The notes below the pieces were generated by a model that was not told where the DNA came from, ran no database searches, and saw only the letters and a program-made list of their open reading frames with translations. The translations under genes were made by a program, and so were the position numbers. Shown here piece by piece: positions 54,886 through 64,000 of a DNA stretch of 64,000 bases; the first letter of the stretch is position 1; every line of letters starts with the position of its first letter. Source of the stretch: Zarea fungicola (Eukaryota; Ascomycota; Sordariomycetes; Hypocreales; Cordycipitaceae); contig FWCC01000241.1 of assembly GCA_900169235.1 (NCBI GenBank), positions 1-64,000 on the forward strand. Reading direction: 5' to 3'.

Positions 54886-56438
54886 TTAATCGGCAAAGCC
54901 ATTCCAAGACTTTTCATCGTCTGAACGCCGGCGGCTAGCAGTGCTTGGCTTGGAGCTGTCATTGTCACCATGGGCGGCAGCCTTGCGGGGATGATCCTCG
55001 GAAGGCGAGCGACGTCGCTTCTCAGCCTTGCTTGGGCTGCTGGCGCCATTGCCGTTTGTGGTTCTGGGCTCTGATCTGTTGGGCGACGAGGACTTGTCGC
55101 CATTCGTCTTGGCGGCGACCGCCGCCTTGGCCTGGCTGCTGGTGAAGCTGCCTTCGGGCTCCCCGTTCCAGCGGGCCAGCATGTCGGCAACCTGCGGTGC
55201 CCAGACCTCCTCGCCCTTGGCAAGGTCCTCGTACTCTAGACAGTTGATGCCGCCGACGGTAAAGTCGCTCTGTCGTGTGCGGCAGAGCTCGGCCATGAGG
55301 CCGGCCGATTCCAGTTTTGTGCCCAGGTCGTGGCAGAAACTGCGGATGTAGTAGCCAGACGTGACCTTGAGACGAATCTTGGCCGCTGGGGGCCCCTCGT
55401 CGGTCCAGGGCGGGGGCGTGCTGTCATCGGGCGCGGGCTTGACTAGATTTGAGCCCCTGCTGGAATGTGTGGCAGACTGGGGCAGAGCACCGAGGGCGCC
55501 AGACATGAGGGCCTCCTTGGGGGTGCGTTTGCCCGAGGGCTTGGGCGAATCGCGGATGAGCTCATCCTGGCGCTCCTCAAACTTCTTCTTGAAGGACTCG
55601 TGCGCTGCTATCGCCTGGTCGTCCTCCTCCTTCTCCTCTGGGGTCAGGGCCTTGGCCGTCTCCTGCTGCTTCTTGAGGCGCCAGACCTGCTCGGCCAGAT
55701 TGCGCTCCGAGGCCGACGCCTCCTCGGTGGGCCAGCGGTGGTTGTGCTCTCCCGGCTTGTAGAACTCGACGAGCTCAATGTCGAGGACCTCGACCTGGCG
55801 ACCCTCGATCTCGCGGGGGATGGGCTTGCCCTCGCGGGCGTACTCGTAGAGCGGTTTGCCGTTCATCTTGAGTGCCGAGTAGAGCGGGGGGATCTGGATC
55901 TGCTTGCCCTTGAAGGTGGCGAGCGCCTCCTCGAGCTTCTCGCGTGTAATGTGGTCGTAGGGCCGCTTGGTGAGGACACGGCCGACGCGGTCGTAGGTGT
56001 CGGTGCTGGCGCCAAAGACGACGACAGTCTCGTAGTCCTTGCTGCAGTCGAGGAACTGGGACAGCTGCTTGGTGCCGGAACCGATGCCGAGGATGAGGAC
56101 ACCAGTGGCCAGAGGGTCAAGGGTGCCGCCGTGTCCCATCTTGACCTGCGCGGCCTTCTTCTCCTGTCGGCGACGCTTGAACTGACCTCCGGATTCCTTG
56201 AGGCGGCGGGCGACTTCGGCGTCGAGCATGGGCTTGAACAGGCTGGAGGGGTTGAAATGTTGTTGGCAGACGCGAATGACTTGGGCAGAGCTCTCGCCGC
56301 AAGGTTTGTTGATGGCTGGAGGAGCAGACTGTGATTAGCATTTTTGGGGAGGGGCAGAAACACGACTGGCCAATTGGCATAGTGGAGGAATGATTTGCGC
56401 ATACCAAAAATGCCATCTCGGGCAATTTCAGAGGCCAT
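54886..56438 (-). CDS. PUS4: Pus4-type tRNA pseudouridine synthase (TruB family)
   Basis: Exons 56438-56405 and 56315-54886 (89-nt intron); 487 aa. Pus4 makes pseudouridine 55 in tRNA T loops in nucleus and mitochondria. The short first exon (MASEIARDGIF) joins to AINKPCGESSAQVI, the TruB motif I. The catalytic Asp78 lies in GHGGTLDPLATGVL; KMNGKPLYEYAREGK and GYYIRSFCHDLG are the other motifs. A charged insertion of about 110 residues (QQETAKALTPEEKEEDD to WTDEGPP) separates the catalytic halves, and the last 100 residues are a basic Ser-rich tail. An ATG at 56465 would add nine residues; the one at 56438 has the better context (A at -3, G at +4). Confidence 0.93.
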
Positions 56439-57873
56439 CTTGAACGATATTCCAGCCCGGCGCATACGAGCGACGCTGCGACTGGAAGAGGATGGTTATT
56501 TTGGGTACGAGGCAACAAGCACCACCACAAGGACAAGGGCCTGGCTCACTGCGACAACAACAGGCAGCGATGCAGAGAAAGGAGCACACCGTGAAGAATG
56601 TTACGTGAGATCAGAGTGCACCAAAAATAGAGAATATAATCTGGGTAGATTATTCCCAGCGAAGCGCAATCCCCCAAGCCAGAGGACAAGAAAAAAAAAA
56701 AAGTCCAGGGACTGGTGGAGAGGAAAAAATATTATTGATGGGGCTTCCTACAGCGGGCAGCGGGCAGTCCGGGTGTCGCAGGATTGGTGATGGCGCGCGG
56801 GACTGACCCGCCACAATCTATGCGCTAAAGCGTGTCGTGAGATCTCAATCCATGGGTTTGTGAGCTGGCTATTTTGATGTCTGTTAATTGTTTTGAAATT
56901 CGAGATTTTTGTAAATATTTTAGCAATGATACTTGATCGTTGAGACTCAGTCACTGGTACAAAATGGCTTGATTGCAAACATGGTACATCAGCTTGTCCA
57001 GCCATAATTTGGTGCAAACTAGCTGTAGTATAAAGTGTATTTATTAATGAAATGTATCGAGTTGCCTTGGCCATTCTACCTGGATAGCATCGCTGAATTC
57101 CAACATGTCATGTCTGCGGGTTTCAATGCTCAATGGTCTTCGCTCTGGCTTGCTGAACTGAATATGAAATGAAAGCAAGGCGGCATACGGACAAATCGTT
57201 ACGATCCCTTGAAAAATAAGCGCCCCTTATTCACATATTGGAAACTCTCGGCATTGCCTTGAAAGTCATGACGGTCATGATGATTAGAGCAGCAGACCAT
57301 GCCACATCAGGTTGGAGTCAGAACTTACTCCTACAATTCGCCACAAAAATGACGAAAAGTAAAATTAGTAAAATTAGATTCATCTGTGATATCAAGTCCA
57401 GCAAGAGACTCTCTGCAGGCTTCGGTCTCGATATTAAATAGTGAGCTTTGCGACGAATCTGCCTCAGCCTTTCAAGCCTGCCAAATTGAATCAGCCACTC
57501 AGCTACAAGTTAAAACATTTGTAAAACAATAAACCTTCCATAAAGCGGTGCAGATTTAAAGGTCACCGTTTACATCGCACCAAAAAAAGGTTGCCTGCTC
57601 ACAAGCGCCTCTGGCTTCATCGCGTCCAACCAACTTTTTTCTGCGCAACACCAAAACCCACCGTGCCGCTCACCTCCTCTCCTGCATCTCCTCCCATCCA
57701 CCAAGCTGCAGCACAGCATCTGCCCACGCCATCCCGGCGACTGCAGGAAATATTTTTTCCTTGCTCGCCCTCCACCGCCCTGCGCTCTGCCGCCTCACAC
57801 TTCCATGCCAGCCACCACCCGATCGGGAGCTCCATCGTGAGCTCGCTCCCACGTCGCCGCTCTGCTATTTACC
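56439..57873. other. Divergent intergenic region
   Basis: 1.44 kb between the start codons of PUS4 and the telomere-protein candidate. The part near 57600-57870 is C-rich and pyrimidine-rich, like a 5' leader. No gene is supported. Confidence 0.5.
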
Positions 57874-60800
57874 ATGGTCGAATCGACACTTTCAGCTCCA
57901 GGCGCGCCGCTGGGCAGCACCCTCGATGCGCAGACGCCTACACCCATCGCGCAGCTCAGCCCAGGCCTTCCCGACCGAGATGCACGCGTCATTGACGGTG
58001 TTGTCACCATTACATGGCCCTACAGCATCGTCACCCGCTCCGCCGCCTTTATCCTCGCCGAACACGACTTTCGTCTGCGCCACGCCCGCGGCCAGCTACG
58101 ACTTGAATTCCACGGACCCGTTGGCCAGAAGCTCACCGACGCAGGCATCGGCGGTGGCGACTCCCTGCGCATCTCACTCGACGGCGCCCAGTGGGAGCCG
58201 CACAAGGCGCAGACGCGGGTCCCAGGCACCATCCTAGAGTGGCAGCTCAAGTTTACAACCAGGCTGCTAGTGCGCATCCAGAGGGCGGAAGACCAGCAAA
58301 TCGAGGTGCTCGATTTAAATTTAGAGGATGATGCAACAAACGAAGATGAGCTGCTTGCTACGCTTACGCCGCACGCCTCATCGCCGCCTATGCATTCTAG
58401 CCTATTCGTCACGCACCCAGTCTCTACGCCACCCACAAAGTCGCCCAATTTTGCACTACCAGCTAAAAGACCTGCCTCATCCGACTTGGAAACTACTGAA
58501 TTCGCATCGCCTGCATTTCTGAAGCGTGCACGAGTTTCGTATGGGTCGCTATTCGAGGATGGCTTCGACATTTTTGACGAAGACGTCGCAAGGAAGCAGA
58601 AGAAGAAGACAAAGCGTTCAAGATTCAGCATGGGGGCTAGGGAGTGGAAGTACACTAGCCGGTCCCCCAGTCCGGAGCCAGAAGCACCAGAAGAGGCCCA
58701 CGAGTTGGATAGTAACGGGGGCGATGTATCTGACCACGCGGAGTCCGACGAAGCAGCACCGCCCATCAAGAGCTACTCCATGGTGGATGAATCCTCTCAG
58801 ACCCAAGATACGCCAGACGGAGCACAAATGCACCAACGCCTAGAACAAGCCAGCACAGCTATCCCATTGCTACCCCCGTCTTCGCCCACACCAATACGCC
58901 GCGCTGGGCAGTCTAAGAACCATCCGGAGGATGGTGCACTATCCAATGGAGCAACAGGGGGTGCTTTAAATGTAGCACTTGGACAGCCTCCTCGTACATT
59001 CGGTGGCCCTCCAAATCCACTTGCAGATAGGCCAGACGAAAACAGCTTCTCTAGGTCGTCCTTTGGAGATTCGGTCTTTTCTGTCGAGCACACCACCACG
59101 GCCTCTTCGAGCAGCATACCGGTTTTCAATGATTCGCTCGCAGAAGCCATCTATAATCCGTTTCAAGTCACGGCCGACTCTGCTTTTCAGCCGCATTCCG
59201 AATTGGCCCTTGAAGTGCCGGCTGCACTTGCCATTCCACCGAGAGCTGACAAAGACAACGCTGCAGCGGAACCCATAGCCGAAAATGGCAATATCACTTC
59301 CTTTACGAATGCAGTAGAACTGGCGCAACAGGAAACAGTTCAGAACCCTTTTACTGTCAACGAACCATTTCCTCACGCGGGTGTCGCATCGTCTGATAGA
59401 GTCGAGGAGGAAATGTACGGCGTCACCGTCTACCCAGAGATAGACAGCTATCATGCTGAGGCTGATGGGCCATCACATGTGTCAGAAGACCTTCATCAGC
59501 CAACCCGTGGACAAGACGAGCATCACGGAGCGCCGACAGAGGAAAGCGCAGGTGAAGACGAGAAAGGCGAAGATGGCGACGAGAGCACAGACTACGAAAT
59601 TGAGACACGAGATCCACCACCAAGATTACCAAGGCAGGTAGAATCTGAAGATGAGAAGGAGGAAGAGGAGCAGGAAGAGGAGTACGACGAAGAAGAGGGC
59701 TACGACGAGGAAGGCTACGATGAGCACTACGAAGAGGATGAAGAGGAACACTACGACGAAGATGATGAGGAGCAATATGATGAAGAAGAAGAAGAGGAAG
59801 AAGAATACGACGAAGAAGAAGGAGAAGAGGCTGCATCTCAAATCCAGCCTGCCTCTCGAGATCCCGTCGTCATTAGTCTCCTTTCGGACAGCGAGGATGA
59901 AGACGAGCCAGCTGTACCCACCCCACCAGTTCAAAAAGCAATCATCACACCGGCCGAGCCCGAGCGGCCGGACAGCGAGGAAGAGCAGGGGGAAGGGGAA
60001 AATGACGGACCCGAGGACGCCGAGGGAGATGAGGAAGAGAACGTGCCTAATAACGCCGAGGCAGAGGAAGAAGATGGATCCGATGATGCAGAGGAGGAAC
60101 ATGAGGACGCCATCCAGAAAGCTTCGCCAGAGCAGCCGTCAAAGTCGGATGGTTCTGCCCATGAAACCGAAGGAGAGCACACAAAGGACTATAGCCTTGC
60201 CCGGCTTGGCAAACAGCGTATGACTGTTGACGACGCAATTCTGCAGACATTGTCTGGTCTTCCGCCTGTCCCAACTACCGAAAATGCCCCCGGGTCGGTC
60301 CAGAAAGATGGAGCCGGAGAAGGTGATGGAGATGCCGAAGAAGATGCCGACGACGTTGCTGCTGCAGAGCGCAACTTGGCAGCGCTCACTAAGAAATTCT
60401 TTACTGTTCCCATGGTGGATTTCCGCGCTCTGCGAGGGCCTCCAGTGCATTCAGACTCTTTCGTTGATAATCCGTTGTTTGGGCATTTGAGAAACGACCG
60501 CAGAGTGGTTGAAGAGGGCTTCGCAGATGATCCATTAGCCCTGGCGATGAAGGCGATGGCCCCAGAGCATCCATTAACCCTGGCGATGAAGCCGCTCTTC
60601 CCAGTGGAGCGGATTGACGACGCCGCTGGGATGGAAGATGTTGACGATGGCGCTGAAGTTGAGATTCAAGACGAGATTAAATCACAACCCGACGTGGACA
60701 TGGACGCTGGAGACCTTGACGAAAGCGAGGATGAGGCTGAAAAATCAACAGAAGACATTTTCATGAACGAAAGCTCATTAGCACAGGGCGAAATTGATGC

Positions 60801-62661
60801 AGTTTCCGAACCGGCTGACGTGCCCGATGAGGACGGCACTAGGGAGACGCCAGAGGAGGTTACTAGAGGGGCTGCTGAATCAGCTATTGAGGACAACGCG
60901 GCTGATACTGCGAGAGAAACTAAAGAGGAGATGGCTGAAGAGGTTGCAAGCGCCACCGGCAAGGCGCGTGATGAGGAGCCCATCGAGGAACCCATCGAAG
61001 AGCTTGTCGAAGAGCGTGTCGAAGATGCTGCTGACCAGAGTCCCGAAGCAGTTACTGAAATGGCCGGTGATGTTGCCACTCAGGAAACTTCAAAACACAC
61101 AACGGTCCAGAACGAATCGTTTTCGACAGAGAATGAGAAAATCATGGACTCTGAAGCCGCAGCCCGTCCCAGCAACGAATCCGTAACACGCTCAGTTAAA
61201 GACCAACAGCTCCCGACACCGGCTGATACCCAACTGCCCGTCACTGAGGCAACTGGCGGCGAAATTGCCAGAAATCTGCAGCAGCAGCAAGGGCATGATG
61301 ACGACATTGTTGATGAGGATGACATAGCTGCTAGCCAGCAAATTATCGGCGAATATTTACAACAGCGTAGCTCGCCAACGCTGCCAGCCCTACCACCAGC
61401 GCCGCCCTCATCAACCTCAGCATCCTTCAAGGGCCACCAGCGCAAACGTAGCGATACCATCTCTGAGACTGGCAGACGAACCCGCTCCCAAACCAAACAG
61501 CACCAAGATGAAGGTAGCACCGAAGCTTTTGAAACTCCGATTCCTCGGTCGTCCCCTCGCAGCCACAGGCGCAGCAGCAAATCGCTAGACAAGACGAATG
61601 AGGCCCCTCCTCCTGCAGCTGCATCCGTTGAAACCACCACCAGCAGCGTATCCAGTAAGAGCGGCGGCGATAAGGCGTCGCCGCTGCTGCAGCGCTCGTT
61701 TCGAATCACCCGCAGCCGAGGCACCGCCGAAGGTACAGACCCTAGTATAGTCATTGCCAAAGCTGGTGGTGCCTCATCACCCAGAAGAACGCCGGAGCAT
61801 ACGCCATCGCGACCCATCACGTTACGAGTGACGCGCAGCATGGAGGATATCGCAGAAGCAGGCATCAAGGAAGGTCTCGTGATGCCCCCGGCCTCTGTGC
61901 GGAGCGCACGTCTCGACGACGGTGCCTCGTCCCAGGGCACGCGCTCGCCGGCGCCGAGCGGCACGCCTCTGACGCCGAGCACGACGATGCAGCTGCAGCT
62001 AAATCAAGACCATCGCTACCACAGCCGCGCAAGCGAGTCATCTGCCAGCACCGGTCTCAAATCCCCTTCGATTGCCGCGTCCCTGCCCGAAACGGAGACC
62101 ATTACCGCATCCGAGCTCCGCATCCAACTCCAGCGGGATCTGCGCAACACGCTCCCGGACAATCTCGCTCTCAACATGCTGCGGACGTCCCTCAACAAGA
62201 CGGCCGACTTCATCGCCATCGCGGTCGCGACGCCTGCGCCGCCGTACCGGCCCAAGAACGGCCCGCGCGACTACATGCTGGAGCTGCTTCTCGTCGACCC
62301 GACGTCGGCGCCCAAGGGCGTGCACGTCGCGCACATCTTTCGGCCGCACCAGCAGTCGCTCCCCGTCGTGCGGGAGGGCGACGTGGTGCTCCTGCGCGGC
62401 ATGAGCGTCGTCGCGGTTAAGGACCGCGGCTTCGGCTTGCGCGTGGGCGACGCCTCGGCGTGGGCCGTGTTTGACGAGCAGGCGCGCAACGCACCCCGGA
62501 ACGGCGACGTGCCACTGCCGCAGATCAAGGGTCCGCCCGTGGAGGTCATGGATGCCGAGGTGCAGTACGCGATGGGGCTGAGCCGGTGGTGGAAGCTACT
62601 GGACGAGGCAACAAAGGGGAAAATTGCTAGGGCGGCGCAGAAGATGCTCGCGTCGGGCTGA
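57874..62661 (+). CDS. Large acidic protein with telomere single-strand-binding (Pot1/Cdc13-type) OB-like domain
   Basis: Single exon, 1595 aa. The N-terminus (about 40-155) is beta-rich (DGVVTITWPYSIVTRSAAFIL, LRLEFHGPVGQKLTDAG) and may be an OB fold. The centre, about 200-1340, is disordered and acidic, with an almost pure Glu/Asp/Tyr tract at about 590-655 and repeated units such as EEPIEE near 1030. The C-terminal 180 residues (ITASELRIQLQRDLRNTLPDN, then DYMLELLLVDPTSAPKGVHV at 1466, VVREGDVVLLRGMSVVAVKDRGF, GDASAWAVFDE) read as the Telo_bind/POT1-CDC13 OB domain annotated in similar fungal proteins. It may bind telomeric single strands as the large subunit of a CST-like complex. The domain call is from memory of the family; the CST role is inference. 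Confidence 0.75.
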   Translation: MVESTLSAPGAPLGSTLDAQTPTPIAQLSPGLPDRDARVIDGVVTITWPYSIVTRSAAFILAEHDFRLRHARGQLRLEFHGPVGQKLTDAGIGGGDSLRISLDGAQWEPHKAQTRVPGTILEWQLKFTTRLLVRIQRAEDQQIEVLDLNLEDDATNEDELLATLTPHASSPPMHSSLFVTHPVSTPPTKSPNFALPAKRPASSDLETTEFASPAFLKRARVSYGSLFEDGFDIFDEDVARKQKKKTKRSRFSMGAREWKYTSRSPSPEPEAPEEAHELDSNGGDVSDHAESDEAAPPIKSYSMVDESSQTQDTPDGAQMHQRLEQASTAIPLLPPSSPTPIRRAGQSKNHPEDGALSNGATGGALNVALGQPPRTFGGPPNPLADRPDENSFSRSSFGDSVFSVEHTTTASSSSIPVFNDSLAEAIYNPFQVTADSAFQPHSELALEVPAALAIPPRADKDNAAAEPIAENGNITSFTNAVELAQQETVQNPFTVNEPFPHAGVASSDRVEEEMYGVTVYPEIDSYHAEADGPSHVSEDLHQPTRGQDEHHGAPTEESAGEDEKGEDGDESTDYEIETRDPPPRLPRQVESEDEKEEEEQEEEYDEEEGYDEEGYDEHYEEDEEEHYDEDDEEQYDEEEEEEEEYDEEEGEEAASQIQPASRDPVVISLLSDSEDEDEPAVPTPPVQKAIITPAEPERPDSEEEQGEGENDGPEDAEGDEEENVPNNAEAEEEDGSDDAEEEHEDAIQKASPEQPSKSDGSAHETEGEHTKDYSLARLGKQRMTVDDAILQTLSGLPPVPTTENAPGSVQKDGAGEGDGDAEEDADDVAAAERNLAALTKKFFTVPMVDFRALRGPPVHSDSFVDNPLFGHLRNDRRVVEEGFADDPLALAMKAMAPEHPLTLAMKPLFPVERIDDAAGMEDVDDGAEVEIQDEIKSQPDVDMDAGDLDESEDEAEKSTEDIFMNESSLAQGEIDAVSEPADVPDEDGTRETPEEVTRGAAESAIEDNAADTARETKEEMAEEVASATGKARDEEPIEEPIEELVEERVEDAADQSPEAVTEMAGDVATQETSKHTTVQNESFSTENEKIMDSEAAARPSNESVTRSVKDQQLPTPADTQLPVTEATGGEIARNLQQQQGHDDDIVDEDDIAASQQIIGEYLQQRSSPTLPALPPAPPSSTSASFKGHQRKRSDTISETGRRTRSQTKQHQDEGSTEAFETPIPRSSPRSHRRSSKSLDKTNEAPPPAAASVETTTSSVSSKSGGDKASPLLQRSFRITRSRGTAEGTDPSIVIAKAGGASSPRRTPEHTPSRPITLRVTRSMEDIAEAGIKEGLVMPPASVRSARLDDGASSQGTRSPAPSGTPLTPSTTMQLQLNQDHRYHSRASESSASTGLKSPSIAASLPETETITASELRIQLQRDLRNTLPDNLALNMLRTSLNKTADFIAIAVATPAPPYRPKNGPRDYMLELLLVDPTSAPKGVHVAHIFRPHQQSLPVVREGDVVLLRGMSVVAVKDRGFGLRVGDASAWAVFDEQARNAPRNGDVPLPQIKGPPVEVMDAEVQYAMGLSRWWKLLDEATKGKIARAAQKMLASG

Positions 62662-64000
62662 AGGCCCGAAGGAATGGTCCAAAGGACCCAACTTGCTTTT
62701 GGCTGCCAGCTGTTTACCAATATTATGTAGAAAGCTTTATTTTTCGACTTGAAATTGAAGGAAAGGGCGAAAGGCGAGAGGGGGGGAAAACTACCGAATT
62801 GTGGGATATAGATTAGGGACTCTTGCATTCTATTTGAGAGTCGCATAAACAGGATTGCAGGGAGACTGGGAGAGAGCTAGCTACCTTTTCCTCATGCTCA
62901 GCTGTACATGGGAATAATTTTAACGAACAAAAATGAAATAATCAATTCGTCAATGGCATGTGCATACAGAGACACAGGGTAAGCTGTCCTAGGATTGCAA
63001 GAAGACAACACAGACAAACAAGCACATAAACTCAACTGCTATTCTAGTGAGACTTACAAGGCTGGGGCATCAAACGACCACAAGGCTCCCATCGGCTTAT
63101 ACGACTTCTCACACTCCGCTCTCCAAAAAGTGGTAGTCAAGAAAAGAGGGTGATGACGAGAGACGGCAAACACTAAGATGAGAACTAGTTTTCTACCCCC
63201 CAAATTTAAATCAACTTGGGGATTTTGGAAGGGGAAAGGGTGTGTGTGTGAGAGAGAGATACAGTCAGAAAGTACAGGTACCTTGGATGATGAACCCTTA
63301 CAATGTGATGACTCCAAACGTTCTTGGGTGTGTTCCTAGATCGGCCCAAGTATTATTTTTTCTTCAAAAGAAAATAATAATTCATGTACATGTCCCCGGG
63401 ATATATTCGTCTCCAATTGGGGTAAATTGGAGACGGGAAGAGGGGAGGAGTGTGTTGTTTTACCTTTGTGGCTGATGGCGAGCTTATCCCGAGGTATCTG
63501 CGTGCCGTGCATGTTCATCTACGTACAATGCAATACGGAGTACAAGAGATGGGTATGAAATGAATGGCCTGACATGGCTCGGTTGGAGACGGTAGTAAGA
63601 AGAGGAGGGGGGCGTGTAGGAGGAATAAGTCGGGAAGATCAAGGGATAGATTTGAAGTAAACAAGACGGACTTCATGTGCCGCCGCAGGAATAGGTGAGA
63701 GGGCGTGTTGTGGTGGACCGAAAAACGGTAATGATGAAGCCAAAACGTGTATTCTCACTCGGTAAAATAGCATGTGGCTTGTGGAGTCATATATTGACAT
63801 GTGCAAAAGCAGTTTGGCAAGCCGGGACATGACACCCCAAGTTCAAAGCGCAAAGCTTAGGAAACTAGCGGTAGATCGGTTATTTAAGGCAGTGAGGAGG
63901 GGGTATGAGGGAGCGAGATCTGCTTGAGACTGGAGTAATAAGCCTCATCAGCAGTGTGATGGAATGGCGTGTTTGGGAGTAATTCGTTGTCTCGGCGGTC
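62662..64000. other. Right-edge region, no firmly supported gene
   Basis: 1.34 kb of 3' sequence of the telomere-protein candidate and unassigned DNA. On the minus strand, an ATG at 63518 followed by a clean donor (GTAAAA at about 63463) and later splice-like sites suggest a possible small multi-exon gene, but phases could not be joined convincingly. Confidence 0.4.

Noticed and set aside
55465..56334. 289-aa ORF on the plus strand
   Set aside because: Antisense shadow of PUS4; Leu/Gly/Arg-rich with no domain.
1..64000. CRISPR arrays, operons, ribosome binding sites, bacterial insertion sequences
   Set aside because: The sequence is fungal nuclear DNA with spliceosomal introns; none of these structures is present.

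Overview
The window is nuclear DNA of a filamentous ascomycete, most likely a sordariomycete and probably of the order Hypocreales. Genes carry short introns (52-148 nt, GT-AG, often with a CTAAC/CTAAT-like branch site). The protein set is typical of Pezizomycotina: RTA1-like, DUF7029/DUF7223-like, OrsD-type and Zn2Cys6 regulators, a NACHT STAND protein. The left edge is an AT-rich block with transposon remnants bearing C-to-T/G-to-A changes, as left by repeat-induced point mutation (RIP). The species cannot be named from the sequence alone.

Layout. 1-3570 is a gene-free, RIP-degraded block: one nearly full-length Fot1/pogo-type DNA transposon with 43-bp inverted ends and a TA duplication, a fragment of a second pogo-type copy, and a candidate solo LTR. 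From 4015 the DNA is ordinary gene-rich euchromatin with 21 supported protein genes and one tRNA-Gly(CCC). Housekeeping genes: a Neo1-type flippase, CYC2 and AIM32 (mitochondrial redox proteins side by side), GET4, VPS68, a CSI2-like protein, CSL4 of the RNA exosome, a short Sec2-type GEF, PUS4, and a very long acidic protein with an OB-fold-like C-terminus resembling telomere single-strand binders. A LITAF-domain gene at 12163-12744 is split into three small exons and is not visible as one long ORF.

Accessory regions. (a) 13036-15980: a Zn2Cys6 regulator and an RTA1-type membrane protein share a 249-bp divergent promoter. (b) 26417-38760: a flavin monooxygenase with a membrane tail, an O-methyltransferase, a second FAD monooxygenase and a Yor1-type ABC transporter lie together, like the tailoring and export part of a small metabolite cluster, but with no backbone synthase in the window. 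(c) 45150-48364: an OrsD-type zinc-finger regulator diverges from an enoyl-reductase-like dehydrogenase. (d) 49514-53320: a NACHT NLR-like protein with a helical N-terminal domain and degenerate ankyrin-like C-terminus.

Points most worth a second look: the in-frame TGA in AIM32, the backbone-less tailoring cluster, the NLR-like gene, the telomere-protein candidate, and the hidden LITAF gene. Exon boundaries were deduced by hand from splice sites and reading frame; total lengths were checked to be multiples of three.
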